64,000 bases of DNA, taken from Ignavibacteriales bacterium. GTDB lineage: Bacteria > Bacteroidota > Ignavibacteria > Ignavibacteriales > Melioribacteraceae. The notes beneath the pieces were generated by a model. The model was not told where the DNA came from. It was given only the letters and a program-made list of their open reading frames with translations, and made no database searches. Shown here one piece after another: positions 20,302-31,115 of the stretch; within the stretch, counting starts at the first letter, position 1; every line of letters starts with the position of its first letter. Both the position numbers and the translations under genes were made by a program. Location of the stretch: contig JACKAB010000008.1 of the NCBI GenBank assembly GCA_020635285.1, forward strand, positions 186,001-250,000, written 5' to 3'.

Positions 20302-21430
20302 TTAATTCCGCATAAATAATTTCTGCTGCTTTTTTATTTGGGTTTCCTTCAGTTTTAAGTTTTCGTTTAATTTCACTCAAATCATTTTTCAATTTTTCTG
20401 TTTTTTTCTGATCACCCAAAATATTTTTTGCTTCTTTGTAAATATTATTAGCTGTTACCTCATTTTGAATTAACTCTTTAACAATAGTTTTTTCTGCAAC
20501 AATATTGGCTAAAGCAATATTCTTAATTTTTATTTAGTGACTTACCAATTAAGTAAGTTAAAAAACTTGTCTTATAAACAACTAAAAAAGGAGTTCCAAT
20601 AATCGCAGTTTCCAATGTTGAAGTACCTGATTTAACTATTGCAAACTTGGCGTTTTTTAATAAACTATAAGTATCTCCTTTAATAACCTTGTAATTACTA
20701 GAGTTTGAAAAACTGCGAATGTATTCTTCTTCAATATTATCAGCACCTGCAATAACTATTTGTAAATTAAATTCATTCGCAATTTTTTCTGCACCATCAA
20801 TTACATCTTTAAAAATCTCACTTATTTCTTGCTTTCTGCTTCCCGGAAGTAAAACCAAAATATCTTTTTTCTTCATCTAAATTATATTTTTCAACTAATT
20901 CTTTTTTTGATAAAAAATCATAGGTCTCAATTTTATTTACCAACGGATGTCCGACAAAATCTGAATGAACATTATTACTTGTATAAAGTTCTTTCTCAAA
21001 AGGAAGAAGACAATCATTCTATTAATAATTTTTTTTTTTTTTTTATTCTACCTTTTCCCCAAGCCCAAATTTGAGGTGAGATATAATAGATATTTTTTAC
21101 CCCAAGTTTATAAAACGATTTTGCAATGCTTAAATTAAATCCGGGATAATCAATAAGCACAACTGTTTTTATTCCTTCTATCTGAACATGATTGATTAAA
21201 TTTGCTTTCACTTTTTTTATAAATGGTAAATGTTTTATAACTTCAACAAATCCTAAGAACGACATTTCACTTATATGATAAATTTTCTTCAGTCCGCTTT
21301 TGATCATTTTATCTCCGCCAATTCCCGAAATTTCTAATTGCGGATCAATTTTCAATAATTCATCAATTAAAGCTGCACCGTGTAAATCGCCAGAAGCTTC
21401 GCCGGCTATAATCATTATTTTTTTATTCAC
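20291..21430 (-). CDS. lpxB: Lipid-A-disaccharide synthase, with frameshifts
   Basis: The N-terminal piece reads IMIIAGEASGDLHGAAL, ISEMSFLGFVEVIKHLP, VVLIDYPGFNLSIAK and YYISPQIWAWG, all LpxB signatures. A central piece has LVLLPGSRKQEI and VKSGTSTLETAIIGTPFLVVYKT. The tail continues as IKNIALANIVAEKTIVKELIQ to a stop at 20291. Three indels break it: T16 at 21029-21044, T6 at 20865-20870 and T5 at 20527-20531. The repaired length is about 379 residues, normal for LpxB. It joins UDP-diacylglucosamine and lipid X at the inner membrane face and heads the lipid A operon here. Confidence 0.93.
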
Positions 21431-21431
21431 G

Positions 21432-22022
21432 TTAAATAAAAATATATTGCAAAATAATTATGAGAGAAGTAACAACAATTGCTTGTAAAGTTCTTCTTTC
21501 AGATTTTAATCCGGCTTTCAATTTAAGCGGCTGATTTATTGCTTCATTTGATTTATATGCTGAAATTCTTGGGAATAATTTTGGCACAGCTGCTTTATAT
21601 TCTTCATATTTTTTGCCAAAAGTTTTAGTTAAAAAATCTTCTTCTTCAGCAATTATAAGATGATATTGAAAAATAAAAAATATCAATGCGAATATTTGAA
21701 GGTAAGGGAAAAGTGCCATGGACATTATTCCAACGCCAAAATAGATTAAAATATTTCCAAGATAAAGTGGATTTCTAAGATGAGCAAATGCCCCCGAAAC
21801 AATTAACTCTCTTGCTCCAACTCCCGATGTGGTTCGAGTTGCACTGCCGGCATAAACGACTCCCCAATATCGAAAAAGCTCACCAATAATTACAATTGCT
21901 AAACCAAGCAAAATACTATTTAATGTTGCTTGTTGAAAAATTACCATAATGATTAAAAAGGGAATAGGCGTATAACTTCTATTCTTAAAAAGTATTTTTC
22001 TTAATTTCTCAGTAAACGTCAT
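21432..22022 (-). CDS. Isoprenylcysteine/phospholipid methyltransferase family membrane protein
   Basis: This integral membrane protein of about 196 residues has SATRTTSGVGARELIVSGAF, HLRNPLYLGNILIYFG and the C-terminal EEEDFLTKTFGKKYEEY motif of the ICMT/PEMT superfamily, which uses S-adenosylmethionine. About five helices are seen. Bacterial members methylate diverse lipids or small molecules, so the substrate is unknown. I prefer the ATG at 22022, which follows an AAGGG, over an upstream in-frame start at 22049 that overlaps the preceding gene. It sits between lpxB and the HAD phosphatase gene. Confidence 0.8.
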   Translation of the reverse strand: MTFTEKLRKILFKNRSYTPIPFLIIMVIFQQATLNSILLGLAIVIIGELFRYWGVVYAGSATRTTSGVGARELIVSGAFAHLRNPLYLGNILIYFGVGIMSMALFPYLQIFALIFFIFQYHLIIAEEEDFLTKTFGKKYEEYKAAVPKLFPRISAYKSNEAINQPLKLKAGLKSERRTLQAIVVTSLIIILQYIFI

Positions 22023-22029
22023 TTGATTT

Positions 22030-22761
22030 TTACCCTTGCATATAAGCATCTCTTCTTTTTAAGGAAGCTTGATGCCTTTTCTTTATTTTTTTTTTATTGG
22101 CTAATTGGACAACAATTTTTTTAACATCTTCAAAATCCTTAAACTGAAAATACGGCAAACCATTTTGCTCGGAGTATTTTATAAAAGATTTTTTTGCAAA
22201 AATATAGTCAGAATGTTCAGCTGCACATTTATCAGAATAACCATCGCCAATGTAAATTGTAATATCCTCATCACTTGAAGAATTTAGAATATGATTTCTT
22301 TTGCAGTTGGCACAATCTTTACATTCTTCATCAGTATAGGGAAACGTGGGGATAAGATTTTTATTTTCATCAAAAGTAAGTTTGTTTGAAAATAATGGAA
22401 CATGATCAAAATTAAATTTCTTTGCAATTTTATCAATATAATAATCTAAACCATCACTTAAAATAGTCACCGGAAAATCATTTTCATCGCAATACTGAAG
22501 GAAGTCGATAAAATAGGGATCAATTTCCATTGTATCTAAAAATTTATCAAATTTAGTATCGTCAAAATTCTTAACTGTTTTGCAAAGTTCGCGCCAAACT
22601 GTTTTAGAATTAATTTTACCCGCAACCCATTCATCAATAATTTCTTGACTCTTAATCGGATCACCAAATTCTAAAAACATATGTTCACCAATATCACGCT
22701 TGGTTATTGTTCCATCAAAATCTATGTATATTTTAAAATTTCTAGGTTCGTTATTTTTCAT
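22030..22761 (-). CDS. HAD-IB phosphatase, MtnX-like
   Basis: The 244-residue protein shows HAD motif I YIDFDGTIT, motif II ILSDGLDYY and motifs III-IV GDGYSDKCAA. The FPYTDEECKDCANCKR insert with a CxxC pair recurs in MtnX-like phosphatases. MtnX acts in methionine salvage, but no other salvage gene is seen here, so another phosphate ester could be the substrate. The ATG at 22761 overlaps the smc stop (TGATG), which indicates coupling; a TTG three bases earlier is less likely. Confidence 0.82.
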   Translation of the reverse strand: MKNNEPRNFKIYIDFDGTITKRDIGEHMFLEFGDPIKSQEIIDEWVAGKINSKTVWRELCKTVKNFDDTKFDKFLDTMEIDPYFIDFLQYCDENDFPVTILSDGLDYYIDKIAKKFNFDHVPLFSNKLTFDENKNLIPTFPYTDEECKDCANCKRNHILNSSSDEDITIYIGDGYSDKCAAEHSDYIFAKKSFIKYSEQNGLPYFQFKDFEDVKKIVVQLANKKKIKKRHQASLKRRDAYMQG

Positions 22762-25700
22762 CAAGCACTTACTTTTATGTCTTCGTTAAACTGCACGCCA
22801 ACCAATTTAGAAATGCCTTCTTCTTGAATTGTAACGCCGTACATATTCTCTGCTGCTTCCATGGTTCTTTTGTTGTGAGTAACAATTATAAACTGAGTGT
22901 TTCCGCTGAAATCCTTTAATAATTTTGTAAATCTATCAATATTTGCATCATCAAGCGGCGCATCAACTTCATCCATAATACAGAATGGACTTGGTTTTAC
23001 CAAATAAATTGCAAACAATAAGGCAGTAGCGGTTAATGTTTTTTCACCTCCGGATAAAAGCTCAATCCCAGTTGGGCGCTTACCTTTTGGCTTAGCAATA
23101 ATTTCTATTTTTGCTTCGAGAGGATCAACACCTTCTTCCAACAATAAATCAGCTTCATCTCCGGGATTAAAAACTGATTGAAAAATAGTTTTGAAGTTGG
23201 ATCTAATTTGTTCAAATGTTTCTAAGAATACTTTTTGCGCAGATTCATTGATTTCTTTAATTGTGGAAATTAAATCTTTTTCAGAATTTATTAAATCAGT
23301 TCTTTGTTGTTCCAAAAATTGCAGACGTTCATTTTCCTCCTCATACTCAGAATATGCAAGAAGATTAATTGGACCGAGATTTTTAAGTTTTTCTTTTAAT
23401 GAATGAACATCTTCGGAAACAGTTTTAAAGCTGAAAGTTTCTATATCATCAAACTCTTTTTTCTCTAATTGAACGCTGTATTCATCTCTAATATGATTTA
23501 CTAAATTTTCAAAACGAATAGAAATTTCATTTTGCTTAATTTGAATTTGATGAATCCTATCTGATATGTTTTGCCGTTCATTTCTAACATTGTTTAATTT
23601 ATGTTCAAGTTCAGAAGATTCATTTTTTTTACTTTTAAGTTCTTCTTCAATTTTGATAAGGCTTTCTGAGCCGACGGTTTTTTCAGCGTTAATTTCATCA
23701 TGCTCAATTTGGGTATCTTCCACTAAAGAATTAATAGTATTTATTTCTTGCTCAGAGTTATGAATTTCTTTGTGAAGTTTTTCAATTGAGTTTGAAAGTG
23801 ATTCTTTTGATTCTTTTGCTTTGTTAAGTAAGCTTGTTGTGTTTTGAATTTCACCCTTAATTCTTTCTAATTCAATTTGAGCATTGTTATGGTTAGATTG
23901 AAACTCAGAGAAACCTTGTTCTTGTTCTTTTAGGTAATTTTCAAAATTGTTGAGCTCATCTTTGAGATTATTTATTGAGGAACTTTTCCCTTCAAGCTGC
24001 AAAGTGAAGTTTGATAACTCATTCTCGGTAATGCTTAATTCAGTAATATTTTCTTGAATTTCATTTTGAATACGTTCAATATCGTTTGCCGATTTTGTTT
24101 TTTCGTATTCAAATTGTGAAATTTGTTTTTCAATATTGTTAATCTCATTAACTAATATTTTACCTTGATCAGAAATAACTTTTAAATTTATTTTTGAAGC
24201 AGTCTCTTCTTTTTCGTCAATCAATCGGCGCAGTTTTATTAAGTTATTTTCAAGTTTTGGGTATTCACTTTTTAAATCGTCTAGAAGTTTTCTTCTTCCA
24301 AAAAGTGAATCCTCTAAGTTCACAGATGAACCGGCTTCAACAACTCCTTTATTGCTAATAAAATCGCCATCTACAGTTACAAAGCTAAACTCCGGATAAG
24401 TTTTAATTAAACTTGCTGCGGTTTCAATATTATTTACAATTGCGATGTTGTTTAGATTTAAATCAAAATACGATTTCCATTTATCATTAGTCTCAATTAA
24501 ATCTTTAGCCCAAAAAACAAAACTGCTTTCGTTTTCTATTTTTTTTGATTTACGTTTAAGTGAATAATTATTAAGCTTATTTATAAAACCTTTTTTTGCT
24601 ATTTGATTTTGTTGAAGTAAAAAAGAAGCCTTACCAAGTTGATTTTTTTTAAGATAATCGACTGCGGATAAAAGTTCATCAGTTGAATCGATTAAGATAT
24701 TATTTAACACAGATTTTAGGGCGGTCTCAATTGCAAATCGGTATTCTTCTTTGGGAGAGCCAACATCGGCTAAAAGATTTTTAGGATTGTTTGTCCAGCC
24801 ATCGCTTTCAATCAATGATTTAGAACCTTGAGAAACACCTTCTAAATTATTTATGAGAGTCTGAAAGAATTCAATTTTATCTTTTATGTTGTTGATATTA
24901 TTTTTTTCTTCAAGCTCTTTAACTCTTAAATCTGCTATTTCTTTTTCTAATTTTCTTTTAATTCTAAATTTGTTGAATATTTTTTTTCTGATTCTTCTAA
25001 TTTTGTTTGAGCTTGATTTTTTTCATCATTTTCTAAATCTTCTAAATAACCAACGCTTTTAGCGATTGTAGAAGTTATTAATTGAATGTTATTATTTAGC
25101 TTATCTACAGCTTGGTTAAACTGAAGGACAGCATTTTTGCTATTAAAAAGTCTATTTTCTATAGCAGAAATTTCTTTTTGACTTGCATTAAAAGAATCAT
25201 TTTTAGCTTTGTATATCTCTCTGTTTTCTGCAAGCGTATTTCTTTTTTGTTCAAGTTGAGATTTACTTTTTTCAACATCATTTTCTTTTTCGTGTAAATT
25301 ATTATTTAACTGCTCCAGCTTTACTTTGTAATCGACAATGTTTTGTTCAAGATCTTCCTTGTCAAAAGTATATTCTTCAATATTGCTTTTAAACCTATCA
25401 ATATTGGTTGAAAGTGATTTTGAGCGCTCTTGTGAAACAGAAATATTTTTATTTAAATCAAAAATTTTCTCAGTTAGTTTGGAAATTGCACTGGATTTTT
25501 CTCTATACTTTGCTTCTATTGAAGTAATATCTTGACGAAGCTCAATCAGTTTTTTTTCAATTTCTCTTCTTTCGGTATCAATATTTTCTTTCTGTTCAGA
25601 AAGAAAAGAAGATTCATTTTCAAAATTTGCAAGCTGAGTGCTGAATAAATAAAATTCACGTTCCGCCAAACCAAGTTCTAAATCTCTCAATTCTGTTTGA

Positions 25701-26353
25701 AGTTGATTGTAACGATTAGCTTTCTTTGCTTGTCTTTCTAATGATTTAACATTTTTATCAACTTCAGAAACAATATCATTTACACGAGTTAAATCTTTTT
25801 TTACTTCATCAAGTTTATTTAAGGAAAGTCTTCTACGAAGTTTATATTTGTTAACGCCAGCGGCTTCTTCAAACATTCTTCTTCTTTCCTCGGCTTTATT
25901 GCTCAAGATTGTTTCAATCATTTTTAACTCAATTACAGAATAAGCATTTGTGCCCATTCCAGTATCCATAAAAAGATTTGTGATATCTTTGAGTCGGCAA
26001 ATATTTTTGTTAAGTAAATATTCGCTTTCACCGCTTCTAAAAATTCTGCGTGTAATTGTTACTTCGGAAAAGTCAGTAGGTAAAATTCCTCTATCATTTA
26101 CAATAGTTAAAGAAACTTCTGCCATTCCCATTGGCTTCTTGGTCCTTGTGCCGTTAAAAATAACGTTTTCCATTTTGTCACTTCTTAGGGTACTGCTCTT
26201 CTGCTCACCAAGAGACCAGCGTATTGCATCCACAATATTCGTTTTGCCACAACCATTTGGGCCAACAATACCAGTAATTCCTCGAGTAAAATCAACTACT
26301 GTTTTATTCGCAAAAGATTTGAAACCAAATATTTCAACTTTAGATAGATGCAA
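22761..26353 (-). CDS. smc: Chromosome partition protein SMC, one frameshift
   Basis: The N-terminal ATPase half has GIVGPNGCGKTNIVDAIRWS (Walker A) and the adjacent GEQKSSTLRSDKMENVIF. Two long coiled coils flank a hinge around SFVTVDGDFISNKGVVEAGS. The C-terminal half has the signature LLSGGEKTLTATALLFAIYL and Walker B FCIMDEVDAPLDDANI. The two parts join across T4 at 24956-24959 on the plus strand (one base missing on the coding strand), giving ELKRKLEKEIADL and then INNLEGVSQGSKSLIESD. The total is about 1197 residues, normal for SMC. It organises and segregates the chromosome together with ScpAB, which is not in the window. Confidence 0.95.
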
Positions 26354-26365
26354 TAATTCTTACCT

Positions 26366-28951
26366 TTATAAAAGTGAAAACTGTTTGATGGCTAAACTAA
26401 TATAATCAAAAGCGTTAGCTGAAAATTGAAAATAAAATAAAACAACGGTAGTTATTCCTGCAAAAATAGTTATGCTGAAAAAATACACATAGAAAGGTCT
26501 CACATCAAATATCACAAAAATACCTTTTAGAAACCTTTGTAAATTCCAAAGCATAAATAAAATTATAATTAAGTAAATAATGTTGTTATAACTTTGAAGC
26601 TGTAAGATTTTGTAAAGGATAGTTTCAAATGGAACCAAAAGTGCAAGTGGAAGAAAAGCCCATATTGCAACAGAATAAACACTTGAATAATGCACTTTTG
26701 TTTTAACAAAGAAAGATGCCATATGAAAAATAACGCTGATCAAAAGAAAAAGCCCAATTGTTACCACATACAAGTAAATAAAAGCTTGCTGAGGATTCCA
26801 TGCAAAATGACCAACAATTGAACTGAATTTATAACTTCCGAATGCTAAAATAATTTTCTCAAAAAGAATATTATTTTTAAGATAGTAGAGTAAAATTGTG
26901 AACATCAACGCATTAGAACCAGCTAATAAAAGCATCAAAATTGTTGAATGAAAACTTGCCAATATTCTTTGATCCCTTAAATCAGAATAAAAATTATAGG
27001 GGCGTAGTAAAGCTCGCGTTGAATCCTCTCTAAATTTACGTTTGGAATTAATTAGCAGTGCAATTATTATTGATATTAGTAAAGCGGCAATAATAAAAAA
27101 TAATGGTGCGTCTTCCTCACTACTTCCAATTGGAACCGAAGTTTTAACTCCACTTGTCAACCTTGATTTTACAAGGTTATAGCTTAATCGCGAACCTTCA
27201 TCATCTTGAGAAAGTATACCAATAGCATAATTATTTTCTGTATTAAAACCTGCGAAAAACGGAGTGTAATCACCGTAAAATTCGAACATAGTATTTAAAA
27301 CAAAACCTTTTAAGTTCGATTCGTTTGTCACATCCATTATACCATCAAAAAATTTAGCTTGCCCTTCAAAAGAGTAGTCATTTAAATAACCATTGGTCGC
27401 GCCTTTATAATTTGGGTAGGTTGCCTCACTAATAAAATAAATTGAAGAATCATTAAGTGTTGAGTTAGCAAATTTATTTATAAAAAGTGGGGGTTCTTCT
27501 GCATAAATTTCATATCCGTATAAATCTAAACCAGGTATTTTTTTCGCCTTTTGATACCTCAATAAATGATGAGTACGATAATTTGTTTGGAGCATTTTTC
27601 TTTATTACCTTATTCATGTAACTTAAAAATTGAACATGGTTTTCAGAATTTCTAAGGTAAGAACCACCAGCTCCATAGCCAACTACTGTTTGGTATTTAT
27701 CAAAGTAATTTATTGTTCGTGTTAAAAATGAACTTGCTCTGTCCTTAAAGTTTTCATTACTTGTAAATACTTCAGGAACTGAATTTAGAGGAAGTTCGAT
27801 TAAGGAAAACATTCCCAATTTATCGCAAAGATAAACTGCGTAAGGGTGGGGCATAACTTTACTAAAACGAACAGTGTTGAAACCTGCAGCTTTTATTGTG
27901 AGCAGGTCTTTTTCTATTTTTTTATAATTTGAAACAGATTCTATATTTGAACGAATATAAGTAACACCTTTTATTATAAAATCTTCATCATTTAATTTTA
28001 GTGAATTATTTTTTTTAGCAAAATTAAGAATTGTAAACTCTTTAACAAATTCATCATAAACAAAATTATCGCCGTTTGTTAATTTAAATGTGGCAATATA
28101 AGAAATTGGTGATTTTGGACTCCAATTTGCAATATCCTTAATCTTAAAATAAAAATCCATTGTATAATCATCTTTACCAACGGGATTGATATTCCAAATG
28201 TTAAAATAAATTGAGTTGGTGTCACTACTCAATCTAACCGAAGATTGAATTTTAAAACGTCCGTCGTGATTCTCAAATAACGAGTCAGGAATCAATTTAG
28301 ATAAATTTTCAAACTGAACTTCAAATGTTAATTTACCAGCATAAGGTTTACTTTCTGATTCCAGTTTATAGGATGCATCTTTGATTCCGAATTTGGGTTT
28401 AAATGATAAATAAACATCTCTAAAAACACCTCCAAAATTTGTAGGGAAAAGAAATCTTTGCAGAAGTGGAATTGTGTTTTCGGAATTTATATCATATTGA
28501 ATTTTTATACGGAGAGTATTTGGTATATCGTAGTTTAACATGTTATCAGTTAAATCAATAGAAAATGGAATTTCTCCGCCTGCGTGTTTATAAATTGTTG
28601 CGTTATTTAGAAAAATTTCTGCTGAATAATTTAATCCAAGAAAATTTAGTTTAATAAAATTCTTTAAGAGTTTATTACTTAAAATGGTAAATTCTTTTTC
28701 AAAAATAATTGTTTTTGTAGATGTGAATTTTATTGGAAATGAAACTTTTGAAGCACTTCCAGATTCATCCGTGTAAAAACTTTCCAGTTATCATTTAAAC
28801 TTTGTAAAGATCTTGTTTTGGTTATTCCAAGAAACAAAGAATCATTAAGTTGATTGAAATCTGATGAAAGCTGGTCAATTTTAAATTGTGCAAAAATAAT
28901 TGGTTGAAATAAAACTAAAATTAGAAAAAGGGCGGATAGTTTTTTTATCAT
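26366..28951 (-). CDS. GH2-like (beta-galactosidase fold) protein with C-terminal membrane domain, frameshifted
   Basis: The order is a signal peptide (MIKKLSALFLILVLFQPIIF), a jelly-roll sugar-binding region (SLNDNWKVF, FLNNATIYKHAGGEIPFSID), an Ig-like sandwich, then a TIM-barrel part: FIIKGVTYIRSN, GFNTVRFSKVMPHP, YLCDKLGMFSLIE. The acid/base motif (usually WSLGNE) reads GYGAGGS, so the catalytic Glu appears missing, while the nucleophile region has FISEAT. The final part, after DAPLFFIIAALLISIIIALLI, has about six membrane helices. Two indels split it: A5 at 28775-28779 and T7 at 27538-27544. The total is about 861 residues. It ends 12 bases before smc starts. A membrane-held carbohydrate-binding role is inferred, not shown. 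Confidence 0.72.
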
Positions 28952-29067
28952 TTAATTAGCAAGAATTTATAATTATATAAACCCAAAATATACTAAAAAA
29001 AAGAGGCGAAATCAATTTAGATTTTTTTTGTTAACTTGTTGTAAATAAAGAAGTTATAAGAAGAATC

Positions 29068-29092
29068 GGGGCAGAATAATTTATTCTGCCCC
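29068..29092 (-). terminator. Strong hairpin after tpiA
   Basis: GGGGCAGAATA and TATTCTGCCCC form an 11-bp perfect stem with a three-base loop, 18 bases after the tpiA stop. The minus-strand sequence after the stem is only partly T-rich (CGATTCTTCTTAT), so termination without a strong U tract, or 3'-end protection, is possible. Confidence 0.5.
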
Positions 29093-29109
29093 AAACTAAT
29101 TAAAAAATG

Positions 29110-29865
29110 TTAAACACTAAGAATTATATCTCTAAACGAATCGGCTTTTAAGCAAGCTCCGCCAACTAAAGCACCATCAATATCTGGTTTAGAAAGCAAT
29201 TCTTTGGCGTTATCTGGCTTAACACTTCCACCATATTGAATTGTTAATCCGTTTGCAATTTCTTGTGTTGTTAAACCGGCTATAATTTTTCTAATAAAAG
29301 CATGAACTTCTTGAGCTTGTTCGGGTGAAGCAGTTTTTCCTGTTCCAATTGCCCATATTGGCTCGTAAGCAATTACTAATTTTTCAGCTTGTTCATTTGT
29401 TAATCCGTTAAATGCAGCTTTGATCTGAGATTCAATAATATTAAATGTTGTTCCATTTTCTCTTTCATCTAAAGATTCACCACAACAAACAATAGGTATT
29501 AGATTATTTTTTAAAGCTTGCTTAATTTTTGAATTTATGAATTCATCTGTTTCACCAAAAATTGTTCTTCGTTCAGAGTGACCTAAAATTACATATTCGC
29601 AGCCAACACTTTTTAACATATCCGCTGAAACTTCCCCAGTAAATGCACCTGAATCGGCAGAGTGCATGTTTTGCGCACTGAGTTTTATAACAGAATTTTT
29701 AATTAACGATTTAACTGCTTCCAAAGCCATAAATGGTGGGGCAATAACAACTTCTGCAATAATATCCTTTCCTTCTAATTCATTTTTTAGATCAGAAACC
29801 AATTGAATTGCTTCTGAAAGATTTTTTTGCATTTTCCAGTTTCCTGCAATAATATACTTTCTCAT
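29110..29865 (-). CDS. tpiA: Triosephosphate isomerase
   Basis: The 251-residue protein has AGNWKMQKN (catalytic Lys), LGHSERR (catalytic His) and AYEPIWAIGTGKTASPEQ (catalytic Glu), plus YGGSVKPDNA and GALVGGACL. It interconverts dihydroxyacetone phosphate and glyceraldehyde-3-phosphate. It follows the NifU-type gene by 13 bases on the same strand, so it probably shares the mrp transcript. The frame is intact and of normal length. Confidence 0.97.
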   Translation of the reverse strand: MRKYIIAGNWKMQKNLSEAIQLVSDLKNELEGKDIIAEVVIAPPFMALEAVKSLIKNSVIKLSAQNMHSADSGAFTGEVSADMLKSVGCEYVILGHSERRTIFGETDEFINSKIKQALKNNLIPIVCCGESLDERENGTTFNIIESQIKAAFNGLTNEQAEKLVIAYEPIWAIGTGKTASPEQAQEVHAFIRKIIAGLTTQEIANGLTIQYGGSVKPDNAKELLSKPDIDGALVGGACLKADSFRDIILSV

Positions 29866-29878
29866 ATTTCTCCAATAT

Positions 29879-30115
29879 TTAATTTATTGATTCAACTCTT
29901 TTGATTTGAGGAATTGCATTTATTAGTGCTCGCTCAACACCAGCTCGTAAAGTCATTGTAGACATTGGACAATCAGTACATGCGCCAAGTAATCTAACTT
30001 CAACAATTCCATTATTTGTAATATTTACTAATTCAATATCTCCGTTATCTTCGTTCAGATAAGGTCTAATTGAAGCTAAAGCTTGTTCAACTTTATTTTT
30101 ATCTATTAAGCTCAA
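29879..30115 (-). CDS. NifU C-terminal-domain Fe-S scaffold protein
   Basis: This 78-residue protein is a stand-alone NifU C-terminal domain, with IRPYLNEDNGDIELV followed by the cluster-binding CTDCPMS motif and RAGVERAL. Such proteins carry a [4Fe-4S] cluster bridged across a dimer and pass it to targets. It begins two bases after the end of mrp and is followed by tpiA. The adjacency of mrp and nifU-like genes supports a joint role in Fe-S carrier work. Confidence 0.92.
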   Translation of the reverse strand: MSLIDKNKVEQALASIRPYLNEDNGDIELVNITNNGIVEVRLLGACTDCPMSTMTLRAGVERALINAIPQIKRVESIN

Positions 30116-30117
30116 AT

Positions 30118-30967
30118 TTATAACTCAATTTCAATATCTTGGTTTGAAGAAGAATTTGCTTCAACAGTTGTCATTAATTTTTAGCAATATTCAAAATAAT
30201 TTTTGCTTCTTCAGTATCGGGTAATTCATTTACAATTGGTTTTCCGTTATCACCACCTTCTCTTATTCTTGGGTCAATCGGAATTCCCCTAAATACTCAG
30301 TGCCAAGTTCTTTCGCTAAATTTTGTCCACCGCCACTTCCAAAAATATCATATCTATTGCCTGTATCTGGAGCAATAAAATAGCTCATGTTCTCCACTAT
30401 ACCTAAAACGGGAACGTTTACTTTCTCAAACATTTTTAGACCTTTTCTTGCATCAATTAAGGAAACTTCTTGTGGAGTTGTAACTATTACTGCTCCGGAA
30501 AGAGGAATTGTTTGAGCCAAAGTTAATTGAATATCACCAGTTCCAGGAGGCATATCATAAATTAAATAATCCAATTCACCCCAGTCAACGTCGGTCATAA
30601 ACTGCTTTAACGCTCCGCTTGCCATTGGTCCACGCCATATAACAGCACTATTTTCTTCAATTAAAAAGCCGATAGACATTAACTTAATTCCATAATTTTC
30701 TAAAGGAATCATTTTATTGGTTCCTTCTTTTTGCATAACTTGTGGGCGACTTTCAATTCCCATCATTAGGGGAACACTTGGGCCATAAATATCGGCGTCT
30801 AACAACCCAACTTTTGCCCCAAGTTTTGAAAGTGCCAAAGCTAAGTTTACAGCCACGGTGCTTTTACCAACGCCGCCTTTCCCGCTAGCTACAGCAATTG
30901 TGTACTTAACGTTTGGTAAAATCTTATTACTTAAAGTTCCAATTTGATCACTAATATTCTCTGCCAT
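30118..30967 (-). CDS. mrp: Mrp/NBP35-type Fe-S carrier ATPase, frameshifted at the C-terminus
   Basis: The protein has the deviant P-loop VASGKGGVGKSTVAVNLALAL, LLDADIYGPSVPLMMG, YLIYDMPPGTGDIQLTL and GIVENMSYF. The long frame stops at 30263, but after one missing base near 30284-30285 it continues as EIPIDPRIREGGDNGKPIV, the expected tail. A second missing base at T5 30178-30182 carries it through KLMTTVEANSSSN to a stop at 30118. Mrp proteins hold and transfer Fe-S clusters. The initial region lacks the DUF59 domain seen in some homologs and the ApbC CxxC pair is not evident in this piece. It is divergent from the iron-uptake operon. Confidence 0.9.
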
Positions 30968-31081
30968 AATTCATCTTTCGTTAAAGTTGTAAAATTAATT
31001 TAGAATTTAAAAATATGAATTAAGGATCTCATTACCAAGTTGTGAATTATCAACCATAGCTAAAAATATTATAAAATAACC

Positions 31082-31110
31082 TTGACAAATTATTTAAGTA
31101 TACTTAACTT
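31082..31110 (+). promoter_or_regulatory. Promoter with perfect palindrome, likely DtxR-family operator
   Basis: A -35 sequence TTGACA (31082-31087) is followed by the 14-bp perfect palindrome TTAAGTATACTTAA at 31094-31107, which covers the spacer and the probable -10 (TAACTT at 31105-31110). It precedes the DtxR-type gene by a few bases. Palindromes of this size between -35 and -10 are the usual target of DtxR/MntR dimers, so autorepression of the iron operon by metal is the simplest reading. The specific protein-site match is inferred. Confidence 0.65.
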
Positions 31111-31115
31111 TACTC

